6,985 nucleotides of DNA from an uncultured Clostridium sp. (GCA_946575275.1 CAMNZV010000085.1:1-6985); one strand, 5' to 3'. Numbered from the stretch's first letter, positions 1 to 6,164 are shown. The notes: generated by a model not told the origin, from the letters alone. Numbers and translations are program-made.

Positions 1-3
1 ATA

Positions 4-777
4 TTATTTAAATTTAAATATTGCTTCTCTTATATTTAAATTTAAGGTATCACCTTTTTTAATAATATTTTTCACATGTGATAATTTATTGTTAATCTCC
101 AAAAGAAATTTTAAATTTTCCTTTTCTTCTTTAGTTGTTTCAATGACTCTTTTTATACCACCATTTTCTATTACAATTCTTTTTGTAGCCATAAGTGCTA
201 AAATAGGATCGTTAGTAGTCATAATTATTATTTTATCTTTTTTAGCTAGTAAATCTAATGCTATCACGTTATTTTCCATTCCATCTATTAGTATAATCTT
301 AGATGGAGATAATAAGGCTACCTCTGCAAACATTAAGGCCCAAGATTGTCCATCACTTAGTTGTGTTAATGGTGTTCTCTTTTTAAATCTTTCACCTGAT
401 AAACTATTTGCATAGTCTATAACTTCATCAAGTTTATTTATATCTTCATAAATTAATCTAGTTTCTGCATGCATCAAAATGAAATCCTCAACTGTTAAGT
501 CCATAACAAAACTACTATTTTTAGAAATTTGTGAAACTAAACTATTTTCAATGGAATATCTTTCTTCTTTTTGTGGTGTTTCTCCATTAATTAATACTTT
601 CCTTTTGGTTATTGTATCCTCCTGTGCTATACATTCTATATCTGCAAGAAGCCTACTTTTCCCTGAACCAATATCTCCAACTACAGAAATTATATCCCCA
701 CTTCTAAAACTAATATTAATATCTTCTTTTTCATTGAACTTATTATGCCCCCCAATTACAGTTATCTCCTCTATCAT
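4..777 (-). CDS. Degenerate ABC-type ATPase, paralogue of the ATPase at 3559-4578
   Basis: This 257-residue protein is a lone nucleotide-binding domain with no membrane segment. Walker A is intact (GDIGSGKS, residues 34-41), as are a Q-loop glutamine (Q83) and a signature motif LSDGQ (140-144). Walker B reads IILID followed by glycine (G166) where the catalytic glutamate belongs, and the H-loop histidine is asparagine (N189 in TTNDP). The D-loop region is four residues shorter than in the paralogue at 3559-4578. It probably binds ATP but hydrolyses it poorly or not at all by itself. Shared stretches such as DIECIAQ, FVMDL and MHAE show that the two proteins are duplicates, so a heterodimer with one working site is a reasonable inference. 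It lacks the N-terminal domain of its partner. The ATG start has a GTAGGTGAG ribosome site in the 13-nt gap after the homocitrate synthase alpha gene, so it is the last gene seen in that operon. The substrate is unknown. Confidence 0.9.
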   Translation of the reverse strand: MIEEITVIGGHNKFNEKEDINISFRSGDIISVVGDIGSGKSRLLADIECIAQEDTITKRKVLINGETPQKEERYSIENSLVSQISKNSSFVMDLTVEDFILMHAETRLIYEDINKLDEVIDYANSLSGERFKKRTPLTQLSDGQSWALMFAEVALLSPSKIILIDGMENNVIALDLLAKKDKIIIMTTNDPILALMATKRIVIENGGIKRVIETTKEEKENLKFLLEINNKLSHVKNIIKKGDTLNLNIREAIFKFK

Positions 778-790
778 AATCTCACCTACT

Positions 791-1555
791 TTATATATAA
801 TTTAATGTTTTATCATCTTTAATAACAACATTACCATGAACCTTAATATAATCGTAAAAGTTACAATTACCAGCCCTTTCACCTATTCCTTTTAGGGTAC
901 AGTCCACATATTTTGCACCACTTTTTGCCGCCTCAACTGATATGGCAAGGGCCATTCCAAAATCATTATGTGCATGTATTTCTACATCTATACCTGTTTC
1001 TTCAATTATTCTCCCTACAGCCCTTCTTGTAATACTAGGAGTTAATATTCCAACGGTGTCCGCATATCTAACCCTATTTATATCAAGTTTCCTTAGAATT
1101 TTACATAAGTGAATTAAATAGGTCATATCAGTTCTTGAAGCATCCTCAAATCCAATTGTTACATCATATCCAAAGCCTTTAGCATAAATAACACATTCCT
1201 TTATTTTTTCTTCTATCCAATGTTTATCTTTTTTTAAGTTTGAAAATATTTGTATATCAGATGTTGGAACACTTAAGTGAATTATATCTGGATTGCAATC
1301 AAAAGAATCTTGAATGTCCTTAATATTTAGCCTATTCCAAGTAGATACCAAGGAATTGGTACATTGTTCTTTAATGTCTAGTATGCAGTTTTTCTCTATT
1401 TTTCCCATAGCAGGAATTCCTGCTTCTATTTGATAAACATAATTTTCATCTAAAAATTTAGCTATTTCTAATTTTTGTTTTAGAGAAAAGGCTCTCCCTG
1501 CCTCTTGCTCACCATCTCTTAATGTTGTATCAACTATTTTGGAAGAAATATCCAT
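791..1555 (-). CDS. nifV: Homocitrate synthase alpha subunit (NifV-alpha type, catalytic TIM barrel)
   Basis: This is a DRE-TIM metallolyase (HMGL-like) barrel of 254 residues. The family condenses acetyl-CoA with a 2-oxo acid; for NifV this is 2-oxoglutarate, giving homocitrate, the organic ligand of the nitrogenase cofactor. The catalytic motifs are complete: DTTLRDGEQ (9-17), the metal-binding HAHND (194-198), ADTVG (165-169) and GIGERAGN (223-230). The C-terminal lid and dimer region of a full-length NifV (about 380 residues) is missing and is supplied by the gene just upstream. The preferred start is the ATG at 1555, one base after the upstream TGA (TGAAATG) with AGGTG six bases ahead. 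A GTG at 1564 is possible but would overlap the neighbour and has poor ribosome-site spacing. The coupling suggests equal synthesis of the two subunits. Isopropylmalate or citramalate synthase activity cannot be excluded from motifs alone, but the split omega-alpha order strongly favours NifV. Confidence 0.88.
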   Translation of the reverse strand: MDISSKIVDTTLRDGEQEAGRAFSLKQKLEIAKFLDENYVYQIEAGIPAMGKIEKNCILDIKEQCTNSLVSTWNRLNIKDIQDSFDCNPDIIHLSVPTSDIQIFSNLKKDKHWIEEKIKECVIYAKGFGYDVTIGFEDASRTDMTYLIHLCKILRKLDINRVRYADTVGILTPSITRRAVGRIIEETGIDVEIHAHNDFGMALAISVEAAKSGAKYVDCTLKGIGERAGNCNFYDYIKVHGNVVIKDDKTLNYI

Positions 1556-1556
1556 T

Positions 1557-2405
1557 TCACACACCTACTTTCTTGCAAATTTCAAATAACTCATTATCCA
1601 ATAGTCCCCTCATTTTTTCATTGCTTACTTTTTTAACTTCCTTTAGGATATCTATAATTTTATTATCATCACAATTAATATTTAATTCAGTAAGTTTAAT
1701 CTTAATAGATCTTTTACCAGAAAATTTACCTAAAACAATGCTTCTTTCCCGTCCAACCTTTGATGGTTCATAAGGCTCAAAACAAATTGGATTTTTATAT
1801 ATACCATCAACATGAACTCCGGACTCAACATTAAATATACTATTGCCAATGCAAGGTTTATTTTGAGGTAGTTTTTCACAAGCTATTTCCTCAAATATAT
1901 TTAATATTTTAGGAAACAAAGTTAAATTTCCTAAAGGTTTAACATTATCAATAAATTGTATTATTCCTAAAATTTCTTCTAAAGGGGCAAAATTACCTAT
2001 TCCTGTAAAGGATGTAACAACATTTATCCCACCTGCATTAATCCATTCATAGGTAAGCGCTGTTGCGAATCCATTAATATTTTTAAAGGATATTTCCATA
2101 TTCTTATTAATTTTAAGAAAAAACTTGTTATAGTCTTTTAAAAATATATCATCTGTAATTTCAACAACACTTATATTATTGGAAATCCTAAAGAAACTAT
2201 TTGAATTGTTCACTTTTTTTTTATTATCTTTTAGATTTAGCAAGTTGTATATATCTTCATTAATTTCAATAATGTCAGCGCCTATATCATATAGTAGAGA
2301 GGATAATTTCTTAATCTTTTCAATATTTTTTATAAATCTATCACTATCTTTTTCCCAAAGTTCAATTAAAGTCCTATCTATTATTTTTATATTCTTATTC
2401 TCCAT
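1557..2405 (-). CDS. nifV: Homocitrate synthase omega subunit (NifV-omega type, C-terminal lid half)
   Basis: This 282-residue protein carries the C-terminal region missing from the alpha subunit: VESGVHVDG (193-201), EPYEPSKVGRER (210-221) and LGKFSG (225-230) correspond to the HESGIHVDG and LGKHSG segments of NifV and isopropylmalate synthases. The first 150 residues look like a decayed copy of the same barrel. IIDRTLIELWE (8-18) aligns with the DTTLRDGEQ strand but has lost the catalytic Arg-Asp, and TGIGNFAPLEE (134-144) aligns with the GERAGN loop. It is therefore unlikely to be active alone and should act with alpha. Two histidines usual in the C-terminal motifs are replaced (Val193, Phe228). 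The ATG start has GGAGG eight bases upstream. It is first in the omega-alpha-ATPase unit and follows a hairpin terminator, so expression probably depends on readthrough or antitermination. Confidence 0.85.
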   Translation of the reverse strand: MENKNIKIIDRTLIELWEKDSDRFIKNIEKIKKLSSLLYDIGADIIEINEDIYNLLNLKDNKKKVNNSNSFFRISNNISVVEITDDIFLKDYNKFFLKINKNMEISFKNINGFATALTYEWINAGGINVVTSFTGIGNFAPLEEILGIIQFIDNVKPLGNLTLFPKILNIFEEIACEKLPQNKPCIGNSIFNVESGVHVDGIYKNPICFEPYEPSKVGRERSIVLGKFSGKRSIKIKLTELNINCDDNKIIDILKEVKKVSNEKMRGLLDNELFEICKKVGV

Positions 2406-2430
2406 ACAACTAGCCTCCTTTAATTTACGG

Positions 2431-2488
2431 TTAAAATAAAAAATCTCAAGGCAAGAATCTACAATTGTAGATTACTCTCCCTTGAGAT
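2431..2488 (-). terminator. Intrinsic terminator or attenuator ahead of homocitrate synthase omega
   Basis: A perfect 9-bp outer stem (2443-2451 with 2480-2488) encloses a second perfect inverted repeat at 2456-2473. On the minus strand the outer stem is followed directly by a T-rich run (TTTTTTATTTT). The hairpin lies between the binding-protein stop and the omega start. It can terminate unit 1, and because a promoter candidate lies just upstream of it, it may also act as an attenuator for the homocitrate synthase genes. The plus-strand side has no T run, so it works in one direction. Confidence 0.85.
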
Positions 2489-2509
2489 ATTCTTCAAATT
2501 ATTTATTTG

Positions 2510-2538
2510 ATTATATAATATTTTATGCTAGAGTACAA
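2510..2538 (-). promoter_or_regulatory. Candidate promoter for the homocitrate synthase unit
   Basis: A perfect TATAAT (2510-2515) lies 17 bp from TTGTAC (2533-2538), which matches only the TTG of the -35 consensus. It begins within ten bases of the binding-protein stop codon. The predicted start near 2503 would put the terminator hairpin in the leader. In sequence this AT-rich a -10 match can arise by chance, so the call rests on position and exact spacing. Confidence 0.5.
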
Positions 2539-2541
2539 GTT

Positions 2542-3546
2542 TTATTTAATATATTTTTGAAAAATTGGATTAATCTTTTCTTTGAATTTATCAACTGGAT
2601 TTTCAAAGACATAATCCCATCCTATCCAATTAAACTTTGCCCCCTTTGGCAATTTATTATCAACACCTTCCATAGTTGAAATGAAGTAATTATCTGCAAA
2701 TATCTTTGCTACTTTTTCTGTTTTCATGAAATCGATAATTTTATTTAATTTTCCTGAAACGTTTTTCTTTACGATTAATACTTGTGGTTCTACAATAGCA
2801 CCTTCCTTTGGCCAAATAATCTCTGTATCCCTAACATTTTCACATGCCTTTGCAAAACACCAAGGAACTACATAAATTGGTGCTGATTCACTGTTTCCAC
2901 TTCCTGCAATTTTCGCAATTTTAGAGCCATGTAATACATTAATGGTATTATTTTCAAGCTTTTCTAAGGCTTCTTCTCCATAGTATTTAACATAGTGCAT
3001 AGGTAACAACACACCTGTTTCACCATGTCCTCCTGGTATTATAATACTATTTTTATAGATTGGATTTAATAAATCTTCAAAAGAATTTGGAATTGGTAGG
3101 TTTCCAATCCTTTTCTTGTCTATCATAATTACAGTTGCAAAGAGAGATATTGGTGTAAATGCATTATATTTATCATAAAGGTTATATTCCTTAAATTCAT
3201 CTGCAACCTCAAAAACCCTTTCAAAGCTTCCCTTAGATGTATAATTTTCTACAATTTTAGGATGTACATAATCTGACATACCAAAACTACAGGTTATATC
3301 CGGTATTTCATCAATTGAATTAGCAGTTAAAATGTTGCTTAAGCTTTTTTTGTTTACATCTATATTGTTGCATGATGATGGAACATAACTAAAATATTGT
3401 TCCCCAGTTTCTTTATAAGCTTGCCTTTCTAAATCATCGTAAGCTGCCTTAAATGCTGGTTTTATTGGGCATGGCACAAACCCTAAAAAATCTAATTTTG
3501 TACGGGTAAAACCCTCTTCATTTAATAATTCTTTTAACTTATCCAT
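2542..3546 (-). CDS. Periplasmic-binding-protein-like (type 2, iron/molybdate ABC type) protein without signal peptide
   Basis: This 334-residue protein has the overall look of a solute-binding protein of the Fe3+/molybdate (AfuA/ModA-like) class: alternating alpha/beta segments, a mid-protein PTS-like section (TPISLFATVIMIDKKRIG, 131-148), the glycine-rich segment IIIPGGHGETGVLLP (168-182) and a C-terminal helical region. It starts MDKLKELLNEEGF, with no hydrophobic signal sequence and no lipobox cysteine. The start is well set by GGAGG seven bases upstream, in the 12-nt gap after the ATPase stop, so a missed leader is unlikely. It should therefore be cytosolic. Five cysteines are present (C26 in FVPCPIK, C59, C86, C230, C235), which could bind a metal or cluster; this is speculation. 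It is the last gene of the methyltransferase-GTPase-ATPase unit. The ligand is unknown. Family assignment is from general sequence feel, not a search. Confidence 0.8.
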   Translation of the reverse strand: MDKLKELLNEEGFTRTKLDFLGFVPCPIKPAFKAAYDDLERQAYKETGEQYFSYVPSSCNNIDVNKKSLSNILTANSIDEIPDITCSFGMSDYVHPKIVENYTSKGSFERVFEVADEFKEYNLYDKYNAFTPISLFATVIMIDKKRIGNLPIPNSFEDLLNPIYKNSIIIPGGHGETGVLLPMHYVKYYGEEALEKLENNTINVLHGSKIAKIAGSGNSESAPIYVVPWCFAKACENVRDTEIIWPKEGAIVEPQVLIVKKNVSGKLNKIIDFMKTEKVAKIFADNYFISTMEGVDNKLPKGAKFNWIGWDYVFENPVDKFKEKINPIFQKYIK

Positions 3547-3558
3547 ATTTATTCCTCC

Positions 3559-4578
3559 TTAACTAATTACAAAGTCCAACCTTTCTCCCTTTCTAATACA
3601 ATTTCTTAGTTCATTTATCTTATTATCTATTTCTATTAGCCTTGGTAAGTTCAACCTTTCCCTATCTGTTGTTTCTATTACTTCCTTTACACCACCATTT
3701 TCTATAACTATTCTCTTTGTTCCCATTAGTGCTAGTATTGGATCGTGAGTAGACATAAGGATTATTTTTTCCTTTTTAACTAGTATCTCTAATGCCTTTT
3801 GCCTATCTATTCCCGCATTTTCAATCTCATCTATGAGTATTATTGGTGAACTACTTAATAGTGCTGTATCTGCAATCATTAATGCCCTTGATTGACCTCC
3901 ACTTAATTGTGTAACCTTAGTATCAAAAGAAAACTTTTCCCCTGCAAGTTCATTTGCACATTCTAAAATGTTCTCTGTTACTTGCTGTATATTTTCTACT
4001 AATCTGCTTTCCGCATGCATTTTTATAAAGTCTAGTACAGATAAATCCATAACAAAATTCATATTTTGTGATAGTTGTGCAACTAACTTATATCCAATAT
4101 CAAACCTTATTTCATCTGATGGAATTTTTCCTTCTAAAAGTATTAGCCTTTCTGTTGGTGTATCCTTCTGTGCTATACATTCAATATCTTCAAGAAATCT
4201 ACTTTTCCCTGAACCTGTTGGCCCAACAATACATACAACTTCCCCTTGGTTTATTGTAATACTAACATTTTCTGGAGAGCCATCTTTATTTTTACCACCA
4301 ACAATTGTAATTGATTTTAGTACCTTATATTCATCTTCTACCTGTTTTTCAATTTCATCTATAAATTTAATAAAGGATTCTATAAATTTCTCACTTGTTA
4401 GACCATAGTCCTTAAAATACTCTTCTGGCACTGAATTTACAATCTTAATTAGAGTATGTTTAGTATCTAAAACCTCAAGCCTAATTGCATCAAAAAAGTT
4501 CTTTGTATAAGGATACATTTCTATTATTTTGCTTATACTTGTACTCATAACTAATTTTTTAATATCACTAAACTCCAT
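3559..4578 (-). CDS. ABC-type ATPase with N-terminal DUF1858/ScdA_N-like helical domain
   Basis: The C-terminal part of this 339-residue protein is a complete nucleotide-binding domain: Walker A GPTGSGKS (119-126), Q-loop Q168, signature LSGGQ (225-229), Walker B IILIDE with catalytic E251, D-loop region ENAGIDRQ (253-260) and switch histidine H278 in STHDP. It should hydrolyse ATP. Residues 1-85 form an extra helical segment; TSISKIIEMYPYTKNFF (13-29) resembles the start of DUF1858 or ScdA_N domains, but the cysteines of those domains are absent. No permease is encoded nearby and no membrane segment is present, so a non-transport role in the cytosol is plausible. It starts three bases after the GTPase stop (TGATTTATG) with GGTGGAG inside the preceding gene. 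Its paralogue at 4-777 lacks the N-terminal domain and key catalytic residues. The nucleotide-binding assignment is firm; the N-terminal domain match is tentative and the substrate is unknown. Confidence 0.92.
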   Translation of the reverse strand: MEFSDIKKLVMSTSISKIIEMYPYTKNFFDAIRLEVLDTKHTLIKIVNSVPEEYFKDYGLTSEKFIESFIKFIDEIEKQVEDEYKVLKSITIVGGKNKDGSPENVSITINQGEVVCIVGPTGSGKSRFLEDIECIAQKDTPTERLILLEGKIPSDEIRFDIGYKLVAQLSQNMNFVMDLSVLDFIKMHAESRLVENIQQVTENILECANELAGEKFSFDTKVTQLSGGQSRALMIADTALLSSSPIILIDEIENAGIDRQKALEILVKKEKIILMSTHDPILALMGTKRIVIENGGVKEVIETTDRERLNLPRLIEIDNKINELRNCIRKGERLDFVIS

Positions 4579-4581
4579 AAA

Positions 4582-5274
4582 TCACTCCACCTTAAAACTC
4601 ATTTTTCTAACGCTACCCATTTCATATTCTATTCCAATTTTGGTTTGACCCACACAATATGAACATAAAGCCGAAGGCATTGTAAACCTTAAGTGGTTGT
4701 CAATTAATGTGTCTACATCATTAGAATCTCTAAAATATTTACTTAAAGAATAGGACCCTTGCCCTGTTATTCCATTTACAAATAAAATTATTGCCATTGG
4801 ATTTGCTTGTTTTATTCTATAAGTAAAAACTTCTCTTTCTGCTTGCGATACTATATCCCCCTTTGTTACCACAACTATATCTGCAAATTTAAGCATAGGT
4901 CCTATTTTTTGTGGTGTATTAACACCTGATAAATTATCTATTACACATATAGCTAACACTTTTTTTACATGTGGTGAACATCTATTGCAAAGTCCAGCAC
5001 TTTCACTAATTAATACATCCATTTTACTTTCAATGCCCCATTGAAGACCATTTTCTATATTGGTAATGAAAAAATGATCTGGGCATAAATTCCCTGATAA
5101 ACCTACATTTATGGGAATATTATGTTTTTCATATAAAATATTGTCATAAGAAGATAAACAATCAAACTTAATTACCCCAACCTTTAAATTATCTTTTCTT
5201 AAATGTTCAATTGTCTTTAAAATTATTGAAGTTTTTCCGGAAGAAGGTGGTCCTGATACAGTTATAAATTTCAT
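4582..5274 (-). CDS. CobW/HypB/UreG-family P-loop GTPase with two CxxC motifs
   Basis: This 230-residue SIMIBI-class GTPase has P-loop GPPSSGKTS (8-16), a Walker-B-like strand leading to ESAGLCNRCSPH (91-102) and a base-recognition motif TKGD (137-140, usually NKxD). Relatives use GTP to insert nickel, cobalt or zinc into enzymes or cofactors. Two cysteine pairs, CNRC (96-99) and CSYC (204-207), could bind a metal and fit that role. The true start is the ATG at 5274, with AGGAGGTG six bases upstream and 11 nt after the methyltransferase stop. A longer frame from a TTG at 5307 would overlap that gene and put the ribosome site inside the coding region. It lies between a methyltransferase and an ABC ATPase in a compact operon, which suggests maturation or loading of a cofactor handled by those proteins. 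The metal is not known. Confidence 0.88.
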   Translation of the reverse strand: MKFITVSGPPSSGKTSIILKTIEHLRKDNLKVGVIKFDCLSSYDNILYEKHNIPINVGLSGNLCPDHFFITNIENGLQWGIESKMDVLISESAGLCNRCSPHVKKVLAICVIDNLSGVNTPQKIGPMLKFADIVVVTKGDIVSQAEREVFTYRIKQANPMAIILFVNGITGQGSYSLSKYFRDSNDVDTLIDNHLRFTMPSALCSYCVGQTKIGIEYEMGSVRKMSFKVE

Positions 5275-5279
5275 TTTTT

Positions 5280-5287
5280 CACCTCCT
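5280..5287 (-). promoter_or_regulatory. Ribosome binding site that fixes the GTPase start
   Basis: AGGAGGTG on the minus strand overlaps the TAG stop of the methyltransferase and lies six bases before the ATG at 5274. This spacing makes the ATG, rather than the upstream TTG at 5307, the likely start of the GTPase. Confidence 0.85.
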
Positions 5288-5909
5288 ACTTTTTCATTAT
5301 TATCCAATATCCACTTTCATCATCATAGATTTCAAAATTAATGTCTAATTCATTAAGCATTCTTTTATAATCATCTGGTCCAAAACCATTTCCAAAGGTA
5401 CACTCTGGCCAATCTGGATTATGTGTTTTCATTTTTTCTACTACATCATCATATATTTGCTTATTGCCAAACCCTCTACCAATATAGGTTTTACCATTTG
5501 GCTTAAGAACCCTATAAATTTCCTTAAATGCTATTTTCATTTCTTCTTCATCGCCCCAAAAAGCAAGGGAACTTCTTGAAATTATCAAGTCAAAGCTATT
5601 GTCTTGATAATTTATTTTATGAACAGTTGATACCATAGTTTCACCTGTATAGCTTAAATCCTCAAGTCTCTTTTTACATATTTCTATAGCATCTTCATTA
5701 ATGTCACAGAATGTTAATCTTAAATTTGATATTTTTAAAACATTTATTCCAAAAAATCCACCTCCACAACCAATGTCAAGACACCTACGTTCAGATACCT
5801 TTGTTCTTTCTATTGCATGTTTTGCTATTACTTCATATAACGGGTAGAATATTTCCCTTGCAATATAATCAAAGCTTTCTGCTTTATTTACACAATTTGT
5901 TTTAGTCAT
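5286..5909 (-). CDS. Class I SAM-dependent methyltransferase
   Basis: This 207-residue Rossmann-fold methyltransferase of the Methyltransf_11/25 type has a clear motif I, LDIGCGGGF (44-52), an acidic residue after strand 2 (D69 in FCDIN), the strand-4 segment DLIISRSSLAFW (about 106-117) and the helix EIYRVLKPNGKTYIGRG typical of UbiE-like enzymes. The accepting substrate cannot be read from sequence; small molecules are usual for this group. The ATG start has GGAGG seven bases upstream. It is the first gene of the unit that continues with the GTPase, ATPase and binding-like protein, so a role in modifying or making the ligand those proteins handle is plausible but unproven. It is preceded by a roughly 190-nt leader with a promoter and a terminator hairpin. 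Confidence 0.9.
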   Translation of the reverse strand: MTKTNCVNKAESFDYIAREIFYPLYEVIAKHAIERTKVSERRCLDIGCGGGFFGINVLKISNLRLTFCDINEDAIEICKKRLEDLSYTGETMVSTVHKINYQDNSFDLIISRSSLAFWGDEEEMKIAFKEIYRVLKPNGKTYIGRGFGNKQIYDDVVEKMKTHNPDWPECTFGNGFGPDDYKRMLNELDINFEIYDDESGYWIIMKK

Positions 5910-6020
5910 ATTAATTCCTCCAATTATTAATTTTATATAATATCTTTTATTTTAAGTTCTGTTATTTTTTCATACTCCTATATAAATCAAATAAGTATTA
6001 TCTTCCGGCCTAGATTATTG

Positions 6021-6054
6021 TAAAGAAAAAGGCCTACCTAAAAATAGATAGACC
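6021..6054 (-). terminator. Intrinsic terminator in the leader of the methyltransferase unit
   Basis: On the minus strand, GGTCTATCT (6054-6046) pairs with AGGTAGGCC (6039-6031) over nine positions, two of them G-U, around a six-base loop, followed by TTTTTCTTT. It lies about 110 nt after the RES stop, so it can end that transcript. A strong promoter sits between the RES gene and this hairpin, so it also interrupts the leader of the methyltransferase operon and could be an attenuator. A second TAGGCC at 6007-6012 could pair with the same GGTCTA and offers an alternative fold. Confidence 0.75.
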
Positions 6055-6085
6055 CCAACGTCAACAACTAAATAAATTATTAAAA

Positions 6086-6101
6086 TTTTGTTATGTTTCA
6101 T
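6086..6101. repeat. 16-bp direct repeat, copy at the transcription start
   Basis: The plus-strand sequence TTTTGTTATGTTTCAT matches the copy at 6148-6163 in 15 of 16 positions. It lies immediately downstream of the predicted +1 of the promoter at 6109-6137, a typical operator position. Confidence 0.6.
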
Positions 6102-6108
6102 TTCATTT

Positions 6109-6137
6109 ATTATAGTATATTGCCTGTTCACTGTCAA
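6109..6137 (-). promoter_or_regulatory. Consensus sigma-A promoter of the methyltransferase unit
   Basis: TTGACA (6137-6132) and TATAAT (6114-6109) are both perfect matches to the housekeeping consensus, with an optimal 17-bp spacer. It lies right after the RES stop codon and points at the methyltransferase about 190 nt downstream. Predicted +1 is near 6102. A promoter this strong usually needs repression, which fits the direct repeats on both sides and the downstream terminator. Confidence 0.88.
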
Positions 6138-6147
6138 TTATTTAATC

Positions 6148-6163
6148 TTTTGTTATGTTTTAT
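6148..6163. repeat. 16-bp direct repeat, copy upstream of the -35
   Basis: TTTTGTTATGTTTTAT differs from the copy at 6086-6101 at one position. The two copies start 62 bp apart, close to six helical turns, and bracket the promoter. The copy ends one base before the RES stop codon. Confidence 0.6.
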
Positions 6164-6164
6164 A

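Noticed and set aside
2406..2541. T-box or other amino-acid riboswitch before the homocitrate synthase genes.
   Set aside because: The leader is only about 100 nt, and I see no T-box core sequence or other known riboswitch motif, only the hairpin terminator.
3968..4408. Longest plus-strand reading frame (146 codons).
   Set aside because: It lies wholly antisense to the intact ABC ATPase, is cysteine- and serine-rich as antisense shadows are, and has no ribosome site.
5275..5307. TTG-initiated N-terminal extension of the GTPase.
   Set aside because: It overlaps the methyltransferase, has no ribosome site of its own and encodes the ribosome site of the ATG at 5274.
5930..5973. AGGAGT-ATGAAAAAATAA in the methyltransferase leader; adding one A would give MKKITELKIKDII, which resembles the start of a DUF1858 protein.
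   Set aside because: As written it stops after three codons, and even when repaired it stops after 13. Too short to call a pseudogene.
6015..6101. A 28-codon frame on the minus strand starting at the predicted transcription start and running through the terminator hairpin (hydrophobic peptide MKHNKILIIYL...).
   Set aside because: It has no ribosome binding site and would need leaderless translation. A frame this long is expected by chance in such AT-rich DNA. It could be a leader peptide but nothing supports it.
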